Source: Dysgonomonas sp. PH5-45 (GTDB lineage: Bacteria; Bacteroidota; Bacteroidia; Bacteroidales; Dysgonomonadaceae). Taken from it: a DNA stretch of 64,000 bases. The stretch is from the NCBI RefSeq assembly GCF_029893235.1, contig NZ_JARXWE010000001.1, positions 124,001-188,000 of the forward strand. Direction: 5' to 3'. The notes beneath the pieces are model-generated. The model was given only the letters and a program-made list of their open reading frames with translations, had not been told where the DNA came from and searched no databases. The translations under genes were made by a program, and so were the position numbers. Shown here in pieces: positions 36,985-46,065 of this stretch (position 1 is the first letter of the stretch; each line of letters starts with the position of its first letter).

Positions 36985-38967
36985 TCACCATCGCACAATG
37001 ATGCGTTCGCCAAGCTCCTTAGCCAATATTTTTTTTATCTCCTCAAGCTGTTTTATCTGTTGCATCACGGCAATTGCACCTTCGGTATCGCCATCGCTTT
37101 GTTTGTTTATCATCTGCTTCTTCAAATCGCGAATCTGCAAGGCGATATAAGCGTTTTTCAGTTCGGTGAGTACACGTGGAACGGCCGTAGCCAGATGCTT
37201 CTGTTCGGCAAGGGGAGTGTCTTCGGGTTTCACATCGTTCCCGAATTGTTTCATATGTACTTTGCTTAACTCGTACTTATCTTCGAGCAAGCTGGCAGCC
37301 GTGCGACTTATTTGTTGTTCGGGGTGCGCCAAATAATAGCGACTCGGATTGAAAGCGTTGTCAGCGATATGCTCAACAGCTTCGTCCAGTATTTTTTTAT
37401 AAACCGGATTGGTAAACCACAGGCTGTCGCGTTCTAAATCGAACTTCACGTATTGTATCACAGTAGGGTTGTCTTCCACCCCTTCGGCTTCTTCGCCTTG
37501 TAGAAGGCGGGTTGTGCCAAAACGTATTATATAATATACAATGGCACGCTCAAACTTATCCAATTCCTTGTTTGTTTGCTCCGTTGCCGAGGCGGGCAAA
37601 TCTTGGGGCAAGGGTTGAGATTCGGGCAAATGAGCCACAAACCGCTTTTGCGACTCTTTCTCTAAAATATTGAGGTGCTTCTTGTTGACTTCCTGCACCA
37701 GAATACGCTCGTCTACACCAAGCAAGAGACTGCAATCGCGAATATAAACCGAACGGATAATATTATCGGGGATGATGGATATACTGTTCACGATGTCGGT
37801 TATCAGGGCTGCCCGTTTTATGGGGTCGTTACCCGCGTCATTGAGCAATAGTTGGGTTTTGAAGCGGATGAAATCGACTTCGTTTTCCTGTATAAACCGA
37901 TGGAACGACTCTGCATTCTGCTTACGGGCAAAGGAGTCGGGGTCTTCGCCATCGGGCAAAAGAACCACTTTTATGTTCATCCCCTGCTCCAAGAGCAGGT
38001 CTATACCCCTCAAGGCGGCTTTTATCCCTGCCGCATCGCCATCGTAAATGACTGTGATATTGTTCGTGAAACGGTGTATAAGGCGAATCTGCCCTTGTGT
38101 GAGTGCCGTTCCCGACGAAGATACTACGTTTTCTATTCCCGCCTGATGCATGGAAATAACATCAGTGTATCCTTCTACCAAGAAACATCTGTCGTGCTTC
38201 GATATGGCTTGCTTGGCAAAGTAGAGCCCGTATAGCTGGTCTCCTTTATGATAGATACTACTTTCGGGCGAATTTACGTACTTACCCGTATTTTCAGCTT
38301 TTTTCAGTATCCGTCCCCCAAAAGCAACTACCTTGCCCGATAGGGTATGCACGGGAAACATAACACGCCCACGAAAACGGTCGGCCACGTAATTATCGCC
38401 TTCTATCGTTAATCCTGTTTTTACGAGGTATTCTTTCTTGAAGCCGTTTCGCAAAGCTTCTTGGGTAAAAGCATCACGCTGTTCGAGGCTATACCCCAGT
38501 TGGAATTTTTTTATCGTATCATCCCTGAACCCACGTTCCCGGAAATAACTCAAACCTACGGTTTTACCCTCCATATGCTGATTAAGGGTAGTGACAAAAT
38601 AATTCCGTGCAAAATCGTTCAGAATGAAAAGACTTTCACGTTCGTTTTGAGCTTGTTTCTGTTCGTTGGTCAACTCACGCTCTTGTATCTCTATGTCGTA
38701 CTTCTTGGCAAGGAACCGCAGGGCATCGTAAAACGAAAGTTGTTCGTGTTTCATAATAAAATGCACAGCACTTCCTCCCTCGCCGCAAGCAAAGCATTTG
38801 CAGATATTCTTTGCAGGCGAAACGTAAAACGAAGGCGTTTTGTCCGAATGAAAAGGGCACAGTCCTACCAAGTTGACACCTTTTTTTTTGAGCGTAACAA
38901 ACTGCCCCACAATATCTTCGATGCGGGCGGCGTCCATAATACGATCTATGGTCAGTTGGTCTATCAT
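36985..38967 (-). CDS. dnaG: DNA primase
   Basis: A 660-residue primase that lays RNA primers for replication. The zinc ribbon C-P-F-H...C-K-C-F-A-C-G is at about residues 39-65, the TOPRIM core has V-E-G-Y-T-D-V near residue 264 and D-G-D-A-A-G near 310, and the C-terminal helicase-binding part is divergent, as usual in Bacteroidetes. The open frame reaches 39057, but homology begins at the ATG at 38967 (M-I-D-Q-L-T-I-D-R-I-M). It is the only gene of its strand between the ABC operon and ilvE. Confidence 0.96.
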   Translation of the reverse strand: MIDQLTIDRIMDAARIEDIVGQFVTLKKKGVNLVGLCPFHSDKTPSFYVSPAKNICKCFACGEGGSAVHFIMKHEQLSFYDALRFLAKKYDIEIQERELTNEQKQAQNERESLFILNDFARNYFVTTLNQHMEGKTVGLSYFRERGFRDDTIKKFQLGYSLEQRDAFTQEALRNGFKKEYLVKTGLTIEGDNYVADRFRGRVMFPVHTLSGKVVAFGGRILKKAENTGKYVNSPESSIYHKGDQLYGLYFAKQAISKHDRCFLVEGYTDVISMHQAGIENVVSSSGTALTQGQIRLIHRFTNNITVIYDGDAAGIKAALRGIDLLLEQGMNIKVVLLPDGEDPDSFARKQNAESFHRFIQENEVDFIRFKTQLLLNDAGNDPIKRAALITDIVNSISIIPDNIIRSVYIRDCSLLLGVDERILVQEVNKKHLNILEKESQKRFVAHLPESQPLPQDLPASATEQTNKELDKFERAIVYYIIRFGTTRLLQGEEAEGVEDNPTVIQYVKFDLERDSLWFTNPVYKKILDEAVEHIADNAFNPSRYYLAHPEQQISRTAASLLEDKYELSKVHMKQFGNDVKPEDTPLAEQKHLATAVPRVLTELKNAYIALQIRDLKKQMINKQSDGDTEGAIAVMQQIKQLEEIKKILAKELGERIIVRW

Positions 38968-39123
38968 CTTGGCCGGAAACGATTGAACAACGAAAGTACG
39001 AAATTCCTCAGAAATATAGCCTCCTTTTACGATGCCCCGACTGTTAAATATTATCATTAGTCTGTAAATTTAATAAGTGCTGTAAAATATCATAATAAGG
39101 GTGCGAATGTTATTTTAATATTG

Positions 39124-39131
39124 TAATTTTG
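39124..39131 (+). promoter_or_regulatory. Candidate -7 box of the ilvE operon
   Basis: TAATTTTG, 48 nt before the ilvE ATG. Confidence 0.5.
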
Positions 39132-39178
39132 CGTACTAATTTATATAAAACACTGATTTTTAAATAAAAAACACTACT

Positions 39179-40198
39179 ATGAGTAAAATGGATTGGAGTA
39201 CGCTGTCTTTTGGCTATGTAAAGACAGACTACAATGTAAGAAGCTATTACAAAGACGGTAAATGGAGTGAATTGACCGTTAGCGATTCTGAGACTGTTGA
39301 TATCCACATGGCTTCAACTTGTTTGCACTACGGACAAGAAGCCTTCGAAGGGCTGAAAGCTTTTAGAGGGAAAGACGGTAAAATCCGTGTATTCCGTATG
39401 CGCGAAAACGCTTTGCGTATGAATTCTTCTTGCCGCGGTATAGCCATGGCCGAACTTCCTGTGGAACTTTTTGAAGAAGCTATCATCAGAGTAGTAAAAG
39501 AAAACGAAGAATTTGTTCCACCTTACGAAACAGGAGCATCTCTTTACATCCGTCCGCTACTTATAGGAGTAGGAGCTCAGGTAGGTATTAAAGCCGCGAA
39601 AGAATATCAATTCATCGTATTCTGTACTCCTGTAGGTCCATACTTTAAAGGTGGTTTCGCTACATCGCCAATGGTTATCTTCCGCAGTTACGACCGTGCT
39701 GCTCCTCTGGGAACAGGAACCATCAAAGTTGGGGGTAACTATGCCGCAAGTTTGATTCCTAACGAAAAAGCTCACGCTATGGGCTATTCGGCTGCGATCT
39801 TCCTTGATGCAAAAGAAAAGAAATATATTGACGAATGCGGCCCTGCCAACTTCTTCGGTATCAAAAACAATACATATGTCACACCGGCTTCGTCTTCAAT
39901 CTTGCCATCAATCACAAACAAAAGTTTGATGCAATTGGCCGAAGATATGGGGCTGAAAGTAGAACGCAGACAAATTCCTGAAGAAGAATTAGGTACATTC
40001 GAAGAAGCCGGAGCTTGCGGAACCGCTGCCGTGATTATGCCGATAAACAAAATAGACGATATTGAAGAAAACAAAACTTATGTGCTGTCGAAAGACGGAA
40101 GCGTAGGTCCTATTTCTACAAAATTGTACAACAGACTACGTGCCATTCAATATGGCGACGAGCCCGATGTACACGGATGGAATACCATCATTGAGTAA
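39179..40198 (+). CDS. ilvE: Branched-chain amino acid aminotransferase
   Basis: A 339-residue class IV PLP aminotransferase that makes or degrades leucine, isoleucine and valine. The PLP lysine lies in G-T-I-K-V-G-G-N-Y-A-A-S (near residue 184), with E-C-G-P-A-N-F-F and G-T-A-A-V-I segments later that bind the cofactor phosphate. The length is that of the larger BCAT type. lptB follows after 10 nt, so it appears to open a long operon. Confidence 0.95.
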   Translation: MSKMDWSTLSFGYVKTDYNVRSYYKDGKWSELTVSDSETVDIHMASTCLHYGQEAFEGLKAFRGKDGKIRVFRMRENALRMNSSCRGIAMAELPVELFEEAIIRVVKENEEFVPPYETGASLYIRPLLIGVGAQVGIKAAKEYQFIVFCTPVGPYFKGGFATSPMVIFRSYDRAAPLGTGTIKVGGNYAASLIPNEKAHAMGYSAAIFLDAKEKKYIDECGPANFFGIKNNTYVTPASSSILPSITNKSLMQLAEDMGLKVERRQIPEEELGTFEEAGACGTAAVIMPINKIDDIEENKTYVLSKDGSVGPISTKLYNRLRAIQYGDEPDVHGWNTIIE

Positions 40199-40208
40199 CT
40201 TGAAATAA

Positions 40209-40985
40209 ATGCAAGATAGTACACAATCGAAAATGGTACTTCGCACAGAGGGACTTGTAAAAAAATACAAGTCCCGTACTGTTGTAAACCAAGTATCAAT
40301 AGAGGTTAAACAAGGAGAAATAGTTGGTTTGCTGGGGCCGAATGGCGCCGGCAAAACAACTACTTTTTATATGACCGTGGGCCTTGTTATGCCCAACGAA
40401 GGGCGGATTTTTCTGAACGATCAGGAAATAACCCGATATCCGGTCTACAAACGCGCGCAGAATGGCATTGGCTATCTGGCACAGGAAGCCTCTATTTTTC
40501 GGAAAATGTCGGTCGAAGACAATATTCGCGCTGTTCTTGAAATGACAAAAACAAGTAAGGAATATCAAAAAGAAAAACTCGAAAGCCTTATATCTGAGTT
40601 CGGCTTGCATAAAGTGCGCAAAAACCTGGGAGACCAACTTTCGGGTGGTGAACGTCGGCGTGCCGAAATAGCCCGTTGCTTGGCAATAGACCCCAAGTTT
40701 ATAATGCTCGACGAACCTTTTGCGGGGGTAGACCCCATTGCCGTGCAGGATATACAGGAAATCGTTGCTCAGCTTAAATACAAAAATATAGGTATTCTTA
40801 TCACCGACCACAATGTTGACGAAACGTTGAGTATCACCGACAGAGCTTATCTGCTGTTCGAAGGGAAAGTTCTATTTCAGGGATCGGCCGAAGACCTTGC
40901 CGCGAATGAAATTGTCCGTGAAAAATATTTGGGTCGGGATTTTGAATTAAAAAAACGCTCTTTCGAACATTTGAAGCAAAAATAA
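40209..40985 (+). CDS. lptB: LPS export ABC transporter ATPase LptB
   Basis: A 258-residue ATPase that powers lipopolysaccharide transfer from the inner membrane onto the Lpt bridge. Walker [12 protein letters not shown], signature [13 protein letters not shown], Walker [14 protein letters not shown] and I-T-D-H-N-V match LptB closely. An in-frame ATG at 40233 (M-V-L-R-T-E-G-L) fits the usual N-terminus and could be the true start. The partner lptF/G genes are not in the window. Confidence 0.93.
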   Translation: MQDSTQSKMVLRTEGLVKKYKSRTVVNQVSIEVKQGEIVGLLGPNGAGKTTTFYMTVGLVMPNEGRIFLNDQEITRYPVYKRAQNGIGYLAQEASIFRKMSVEDNIRAVLEMTKTSKEYQKEKLESLISEFGLHKVRKNLGDQLSGGERRRAEIARCLAIDPKFIMLDEPFAGVDPIAVQDIQEIVAQLKYKNIGILITDHNVDETLSITDRAYLLFEGKVLFQGSAEDLAANEIVREKYLGRDFELKKRSFEHLKQK

Positions 40986-41010
40986 ATGTTTTTTTATATC
41001 TTTGTCGGCT

Positions 41011-41439
41011 GTGGGAAGATTACTTGCAATTGATTATGGTACAAAGCGTACCGGTATAGCCATAACCGACACGCTGCAAATAATAGCAACCGGCCTGACA
41101 ACCGTGTCTACACACACTCTTTTTGCTTTTTTGAAGCAATATATGGAAAAAGAAACTGTAGATTGTGTTGTAGTAGGATTGCCTCGGCAATCGAACAATG
41201 AACCGTCAGAAAATCTGAAAAATGTTGAAAGTTTCACAAAAAAATTAGCAAAACTATATCCCACACTAAACATACAACTTTATGACGAACGCTATACATC
41301 GGTGTTAGCCCACAGAGCAATGATTGATGGCGGTCTGAAAAAAAAAGACAGAGCAAACAAAGCGTTAGTTGACGAGATTAGTGCCGTTATTTTATTACAA
41401 AGCTACATGGAAAGTAAGCAATATAATGACCAAAAATAA
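41011..41439 (+). CDS. ruvX: Holliday junction resolvase-like RuvX/YqgF
   Basis: A 142-residue RNase H-fold protein; relatives are proposed to resolve Holliday junctions or to process pre-16S rRNA. The catalytic acids are in L-A-I-D-Y-G-T-K-R-T-G at the N-terminus, Y-D-E-R-Y-T-S in the middle and V-D-E-I-S-A-V near the end. The GTG at 41011 (M-G-R-L-L-A-I-D-Y-G) was chosen over a TTG at 41002, because that TTG forms part of a TATCTTTG box at 40997-41004. It lies 25 nt after lptB and 3 nt before def. Confidence 0.9.
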   Translation: MGRLLAIDYGTKRTGIAITDTLQIIATGLTTVSTHTLFAFLKQYMEKETVDCVVVGLPRQSNNEPSENLKNVESFTKKLAKLYPTLNIQLYDERYTSVLAHRAMIDGGLKKKDRANKALVDEISAVILLQSYMESKQYNDQK

Positions 41440-41442
41440 AAT

Positions 41443-42003
41443 ATGATATTACCTATTTATTTATATGGACAACCTGTTCTTCGGAAAATGGCAGAGGATA
41501 TATCGCCCGATTATCCCGGCTTACAGGATCTGATAAATAATATGTTTGAGACGATGTATAACGCCGATGGGGTTGGATTGGCAGCACCCCAGATAGGTTT
41601 AAGCATCCGCTTGTTTGTTATAGACCTCGAACCCCTGAGCGAAGACGAGCCTAAATATAAAGACTTTAAGAAAGTATTTATCAATGCTCAGATTCTGGAA
41701 CGTACCGGTGAGATTGTTTCGGCAACGGAAGGCTGTTTAAGCCTGCCCGGAATAAACGAAACCGTGCAACGCCCTGCAAAAATAAAAATAAAATATCTGG
41801 ACGAAAATTTTGTGGAACATATCGAAGAATATACCGACTTCTTTGCCGTATGCATCCAACATGAATATGACCATATAGATGGATTGATGTTCATTGATAA
41901 AGTATCAGGAATACGAAAACAATTAATAAAATCGAAATTAAATAATCTGATAAAAGGGCGAGTAAATTGCCATTACAGAGTTAAAGCAGTACAAAAAAAA
42001 TAA
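41443..42003 (+). CDS. def: Peptide deformylase
   Basis: A 186-residue metalloenzyme that removes the formyl group from new proteins. All three motifs are present: [16 protein letters not shown] (metal Cys) and H-E-Y-D-H-I-D-G (two metal His and catalytic Glu). It starts 3 nt after ruvX, a common pairing in Bacteroidetes, and the first Wza-like gene follows after 5 nt. Confidence 0.97.
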   Translation: MILPIYLYGQPVLRKMAEDISPDYPGLQDLINNMFETMYNADGVGLAAPQIGLSIRLFVIDLEPLSEDEPKYKDFKKVFINAQILERTGEIVSATEGCLSLPGINETVQRPAKIKIKYLDENFVEHIEEYTDFFAVCIQHEYDHIDGLMFIDKVSGIRKQLIKSKLNNLIKGRVNCHYRVKAVQKK

Positions 42004-42008
42004 AATTT

Positions 42009-42812
42009 ATGAAGAGTAAATTTCTACTTTTACTATTATCGGTAGCCGTAGTTCTTTCTTCTTGTATCACAACAAAAGACACAGAGCTATTACAGGATAT
42101 ACCTAAAAATTACCCGATAGAAACACCTCCTGATTATAAAATTATTCCTGGAGACAGGCTAATCCTTACCATATATACGCTGAACGAAGACATGAAATCC
42201 TTGTTTTCTGTTTATATAAAACAAGGAAGCACCGTTCAGTTGAACACTGGAGGAATGTCATCAAGAGCTTCAGGCTCACTGTCGGGCGGAGGAGGAAGTA
42301 ATAATTTGCTTGTAAGCATGGATGGAAATATCCGTATCCCCTATGTAGGTAAAATTCAAGTAGAAGGTTTGACTTTACTGGAAGCCAGAGAATTAGTTGC
42401 TGAACGTTTTAGGGGATTTTCAGATCAGGTTACTATCGATTTAACTTTACAAAATACATATTTTTATGTATTAGGAGAAGCTGGCTGTAAAAGTATAAAT
42501 ATGGATAAACAACGTTATACCATATTGCAAGCTTTATCTGTTTCGGGAAGTATAACCAGAGTTGGTAACCGAAAAGAAGTCAAAATAATAAGGCAAACGG
42601 CCGAAGGAACCCAAATAAAAGTTTTTGATTTAAGATCGAAAGATGTTCTTGATTCTGAGTTTTATTATATACAGCCCAATGATATAATCTATATTCCTAA
42701 ACTGGGGCGTACTTTTTGGGGAGAAATTGGAAGTGTAAGTAGCATACTCAATATGATATCAACAGTAATAGGTACGGCTACACTTGCAATATTTGTAGCA
42801 GATCAATTTTAA
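42009..42812 (+). CDS. Polysaccharide export lipoprotein, Wza-like (copy 1)
   Basis: A 267-residue outer-membrane lipoprotein: signal ending L-S-S-C, then a Poly_export domain (Y-K-I-I-P-G-D-R-L, residues 45-130) with a Gly/Ser-rich insert, one SLBB-like repeat (V-L-G-E-A-G, about 155-235) and a hydrophobic C-terminal helix. Compared with E. coli Wza (about 380 residues) it is short, with fewer SLBB repeats. It would form the outer-membrane exit channel for a capsule or exopolysaccharide. It is followed by a paralog and by the Wzc-like kinase. Confidence 0.88.
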   Translation: MKSKFLLLLLSVAVVLSSCITTKDTELLQDIPKNYPIETPPDYKIIPGDRLILTIYTLNEDMKSLFSVYIKQGSTVQLNTGGMSSRASGSLSGGGGSNNLLVSMDGNIRIPYVGKIQVEGLTLLEARELVAERFRGFSDQVTIDLTLQNTYFYVLGEAGCKSINMDKQRYTILQALSVSGSITRVGNRKEVKIIRQTAEGTQIKVFDLRSKDVLDSEFYYIQPNDIIYIPKLGRTFWGEIGSVSSILNMISTVIGTATLAIFVADQF

Positions 42813-42832
42813 AATTTTAATGAAATCATAAA

Positions 42833-43588
42833 ATGAAATATAAATATTTCCAAATTATAACGGTAATTTTTTTCGGGATTCTTTTGTTTTCGTGTATGAC
42901 AGCCGGGAAAACAAATTTATTACAAAAAGAAGGAACACATTACACAAAATTTGCATACGAAGACTATCGCTTGCAAATGAATGATATTGTATTTTGTAAC
43001 ATTCTTACCAGTGAAACAGAACTCGCAAACGAATTTAATGGGGTGGTATCGACTACTGCAACAGGAGAGTCGGGAGGCCCTTCTTATCGTATACTAGAGA
43101 ATGGATGTATATTGGTGCCCTTTTTCGGGGAAGTGAAAATAGAAGGCTGTACTATCAATGAAGCAGAAATTCGGATTAGAGAAAAAATGCAAAAATCATT
43201 CCCAGATGCAGAAGTTATTGTCCGGTTATCGAATAATTCGTTTTTTATTTATTCTTCAACAAAAGCAGGTAAGTATTACATGGATAAAGAAAATATGACA
43301 ATTTTTCAAGCTTTAGCTGCAACTGGCGCACCGGATGAAATTATTGATTATAGCAAAGTAAGGATTGTACGTGTAGAACCCGATGGGCGAACTGTTGAAA
43401 AAACATTCGACTTACGTGCCGAATCAATTATTGATTCCGAATTTTATTATATAAAACCAAACGATGTTATTTACTATAAGGCGAGTACTGCCAGATCATT
43501 TTTTGGAAAAGGAAGTACAATATTTTCTGTTCTCGGAATTATAACAACACCGGCATTATTCTTCTTTGCTTTGAAAAATACTTTCTAA
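42833..43588 (+). CDS. Polysaccharide export lipoprotein, Wza-like (copy 2)
   Basis: A 251-residue paralog of the preceding gene with the same plan: lipoprotein signal ending L-F-S-C, Poly_export domain (Y-R-L-Q-M-N-D-I-V), SLBB-like repeat and a C-terminal hydrophobic segment, sharing the closing F-D-L-R-(S/A)-x-x-x-x-D-S-E-F-Y-Y-I-x-P-N-D block. The G-D of the Poly_export motif is changed to N-D. The two may form a mixed channel or serve different polymers. It begins 20 nt after copy 1 and precedes the kinase gene by 12 nt. Confidence 0.85.
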   Translation: MKYKYFQIITVIFFGILLFSCMTAGKTNLLQKEGTHYTKFAYEDYRLQMNDIVFCNILTSETELANEFNGVVSTTATGESGGPSYRILENGCILVPFFGEVKIEGCTINEAEIRIREKMQKSFPDAEVIVRLSNNSFFIYSSTKAGKYYMDKENMTIFQALAATGAPDEIIDYSKVRIVRVEPDGRTVEKTFDLRAESIIDSEFYYIKPNDVIYYKASTARSFFGKGSTIFSVLGIITTPALFFFALKNTF

Positions 43589-43600
43589 AGATTAAACGTA

Positions 43601-45988
43601 ATGGAGCAAAATATAAATAACACAAATAATCCCGCAGGGGCAGATCCGTTTTTCGATGAAATGCAGAGCAGATCGAAGTTTTCTTTCGACTTCGTGCTAT
43701 GGTTTTATCGTTTACTCAAATATTGGTATCTGTTTGTAATTTCTTTGGCATTGTGCATAGGGTATGCATATGTATTGAATCAATCGTGGGTTCCCTATTT
43801 TCAGACGGAGGCTGTTTTAATGATGGAACCCAGAGGGAATATAGGAGTAGGAAACAATGCTGTTCCTTTAGGTAATATGGTAAAAAGTTCTGTAAACCAG
43901 AATATAATACTGCAATCGTACGACTTGACTGTGCGTACAGTAGAAAGTTTGCCTCAAATGCAGGTCGCTTATTTCCGTCCCGGAAAGTTTACACCCGAAA
44001 ATTTGTATAAAAGAACGCCTGTTACTATCGAATGTCAATATATATCGCCATCGGCCTACTCCGAGTCTTTCACTCTTGCTCCTATAGATGATAAGCATTG
44101 CCGGATATATTATGATGCCACGGAAACAAAGCCCGCTTTCTCTATGGATGTTCCTTATGGACAATTTGTACAGGATACACGTTTTTATATAAAAGTGGTG
44201 AAAACAGATCGCTTTACAGCTAAATTTTCACCTTTTAATTTCCGATTTGTATCGAAAGACGAATTAGTAAACCGCTATCGGGATCAGATATATACAAGAA
44301 GCAAAGGTGAAGGTTCATCTGCAATGACTGTTGGTTTGGTTGGTGCTTGTCAGTTGCAAGACCAAGATTATTTGTCGGCGCTATTGGTTGAATACGAAAA
44401 ATATAACCTTTCACTCAAAAATCAGGCAGTAGACAGGGCTATCGAATTTTTGGAAAAACAATTAATTTTGATTAGAGACTCACTATCCGTATCGGAATCC
44501 GCGTTTAAAGATTTTCAAGAAAGAACTGGTATTTATGAAGTTCAGAATACAAATGTAAGAAAAGAACTGAACCAAATAAGCCAGAATATGAGCGAAGTCA
44601 AGCACAAAGACTTATTAGTCAGGGAGGCTACTGGGCTAATGAACAAGGCGATAGCAGAGGATATAGAACTACCTGACCCAAGCTCTTTTGGGCTGACTAA
44701 CACTGCTCTATCCAAGCAAATTGCCGATCATAATGCGTTGTTAGCCAATATAAAAAAGGTAGGAAGTTCATACCCCAGATACGAGGAATTTAAGAGGAAT
44801 CTGAGGGATATGAAAATTAATATTCTCAAAGAACTGCAGAGGTTGCAAACTCAAGTACAGTCAGAATCGGAAGGCTTGCAACAAGCCTCAAATAACCTGC
44901 AAGGGCAAATAGATGTACTTCCGGCACAAGAAAGGGAGTATATACGATATGAAAATAAGTATAATATGAATGAGAACTATCATACATATTTAAGACAAAA
45001 AATTATTGAAGCAAAGTTCCAACAAGCATCGCAAATTGCGGATAACTATATATTGGAAGCACCCCGTCAAGCATCAGGTGTAATAAATGGGGACGAACGT
45101 TCGCAAAGATATACATTCTATCTTCTGATAGGATTTGCTATACCGTTACTTTTTGTTGTTTGTAAAGAAGAATTCTTCAACTACACCATTGCCACAAAAG
45201 AAGACTGCGAGCGTATTGCCAACCTTCCGGTAATAGGTGCTATCGAAAACGTGTCAAAGAAAGTAAACAAAGGCTTGGCTATTGTCAAAAATTATCCGAA
45301 ATCGAGCTTTGCCGAGTCGTTCCGTAATATGCGTGTTCGTATTGAATATATGGCTCAAAAAGAATCGGGAATAAAATTATTGCTAACATCGGCCGAACCG
45401 GGAGACGGAAAAACATTTGTTGCTATAAACGTAGCTTCTATTTATCAACTGACAGGGAAACGCGTAGTTTTGGTCGACTTTGACCTTCGCCGTCCTGCTG
45501 TTGCCGGGCAACTGGATATCGCAAACAAAAAAGGTGTGTCGAATTATCTGATTGGACAAGTGTCGCTCGATGAAATTATAATCACTCACCCTGATTACGG
45601 ATTTGATGTTATTCCTGCGGGAACACTGCCTCCGAACCCGAGTGAGTTGATTAAAACAAAGAAAACAAGCGATTTAATTCAACACCTGAATGCTAAATAC
45701 GATTATGTGGTTGTAGACTGTAGTCCGGTGGGGCTTGTATCGGATGCTTATATTCTATCCCGTTTGGTTGATACTACTCTTTTCGTGGTTCGTAGAGCTA
45801 AAACCAATAAGGCATTCTTCCGGAGCGTTATAGCCCAGATTAAGAATGATGGTTTGACCAATATTGGGTTGGTATTTAATGACGTGAAAGGTCGTGAAGG
45901 GTACTATGGAACATCCCGTTATTATGGAGATAAGACATATTATCTGAAAAAGAACTCATATTATCACGACGATTATTTTGAAAAATAA
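43601..45988 (+). CDS. Wzc-like chain-length determinant and tyrosine autokinase
   Basis: A 795-residue inner-membrane protein that controls polymer length and couples synthesis to the Wza channel. It has a Wzz domain with a membrane helix near residues 44-64, a large periplasmic coiled coil, and a second helix near 508-525. The cytoplasmic kinase has Walker A S-A-E-P-G-D-G-K-T-F near 600, Walker A' V-D-F-D-L-R-R-P and Walker B V-V-V-D-C-S-P. A C-terminal cluster of about ten tyrosines is the autophosphorylation site. It is last in the operon, before the hairpin at 46011-46039. Confidence 0.94.
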   Translation: MEQNINNTNNPAGADPFFDEMQSRSKFSFDFVLWFYRLLKYWYLFVISLALCIGYAYVLNQSWVPYFQTEAVLMMEPRGNIGVGNNAVPLGNMVKSSVNQNIILQSYDLTVRTVESLPQMQVAYFRPGKFTPENLYKRTPVTIECQYISPSAYSESFTLAPIDDKHCRIYYDATETKPAFSMDVPYGQFVQDTRFYIKVVKTDRFTAKFSPFNFRFVSKDELVNRYRDQIYTRSKGEGSSAMTVGLVGACQLQDQDYLSALLVEYEKYNLSLKNQAVDRAIEFLEKQLILIRDSLSVSESAFKDFQERTGIYEVQNTNVRKELNQISQNMSEVKHKDLLVREATGLMNKAIAEDIELPDPSSFGLTNTALSKQIADHNALLANIKKVGSSYPRYEEFKRNLRDMKINILKELQRLQTQVQSESEGLQQASNNLQGQIDVLPAQEREYIRYENKYNMNENYHTYLRQKIIEAKFQQASQIADNYILEAPRQASGVINGDERSQRYTFYLLIGFAIPLLFVVCKEEFFNYTIATKEDCERIANLPVIGAIENVSKKVNKGLAIVKNYPKSSFAESFRNMRVRIEYMAQKESGIKLLLTSAEPGDGKTFVAINVASIYQLTGKRVVLVDFDLRRPAVAGQLDIANKKGVSNYLIGQVSLDEIIITHPDYGFDVIPAGTLPPNPSELIKTKKTSDLIQHLNAKYDYVVVDCSPVGLVSDAYILSRLVDTTLFVVRRAKTNKAFFRSVIAQIKNDGLTNIGLVFNDVKGREGYYGTSRYYGDKTYYLKKNSYYHDDYFEK

Positions 45989-46010
45989 AACACTCAGAAT
46001 ATAACAACAA

Positions 46011-46040
46011 AAAATAGCCCGAAAATCCCGGGCTATTTTT
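46011..46040. terminator. Terminator between wzc-like gene and rlmD
   Basis: AAAATAGCCCG (46011-46021) pairs with CGGGCTATTTT (46029-46039), between convergent genes, with T-runs suitable in both directions. Confidence 0.85.
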
Positions 46041-46065
46041 GCATATATACAATACGTGATATAAA

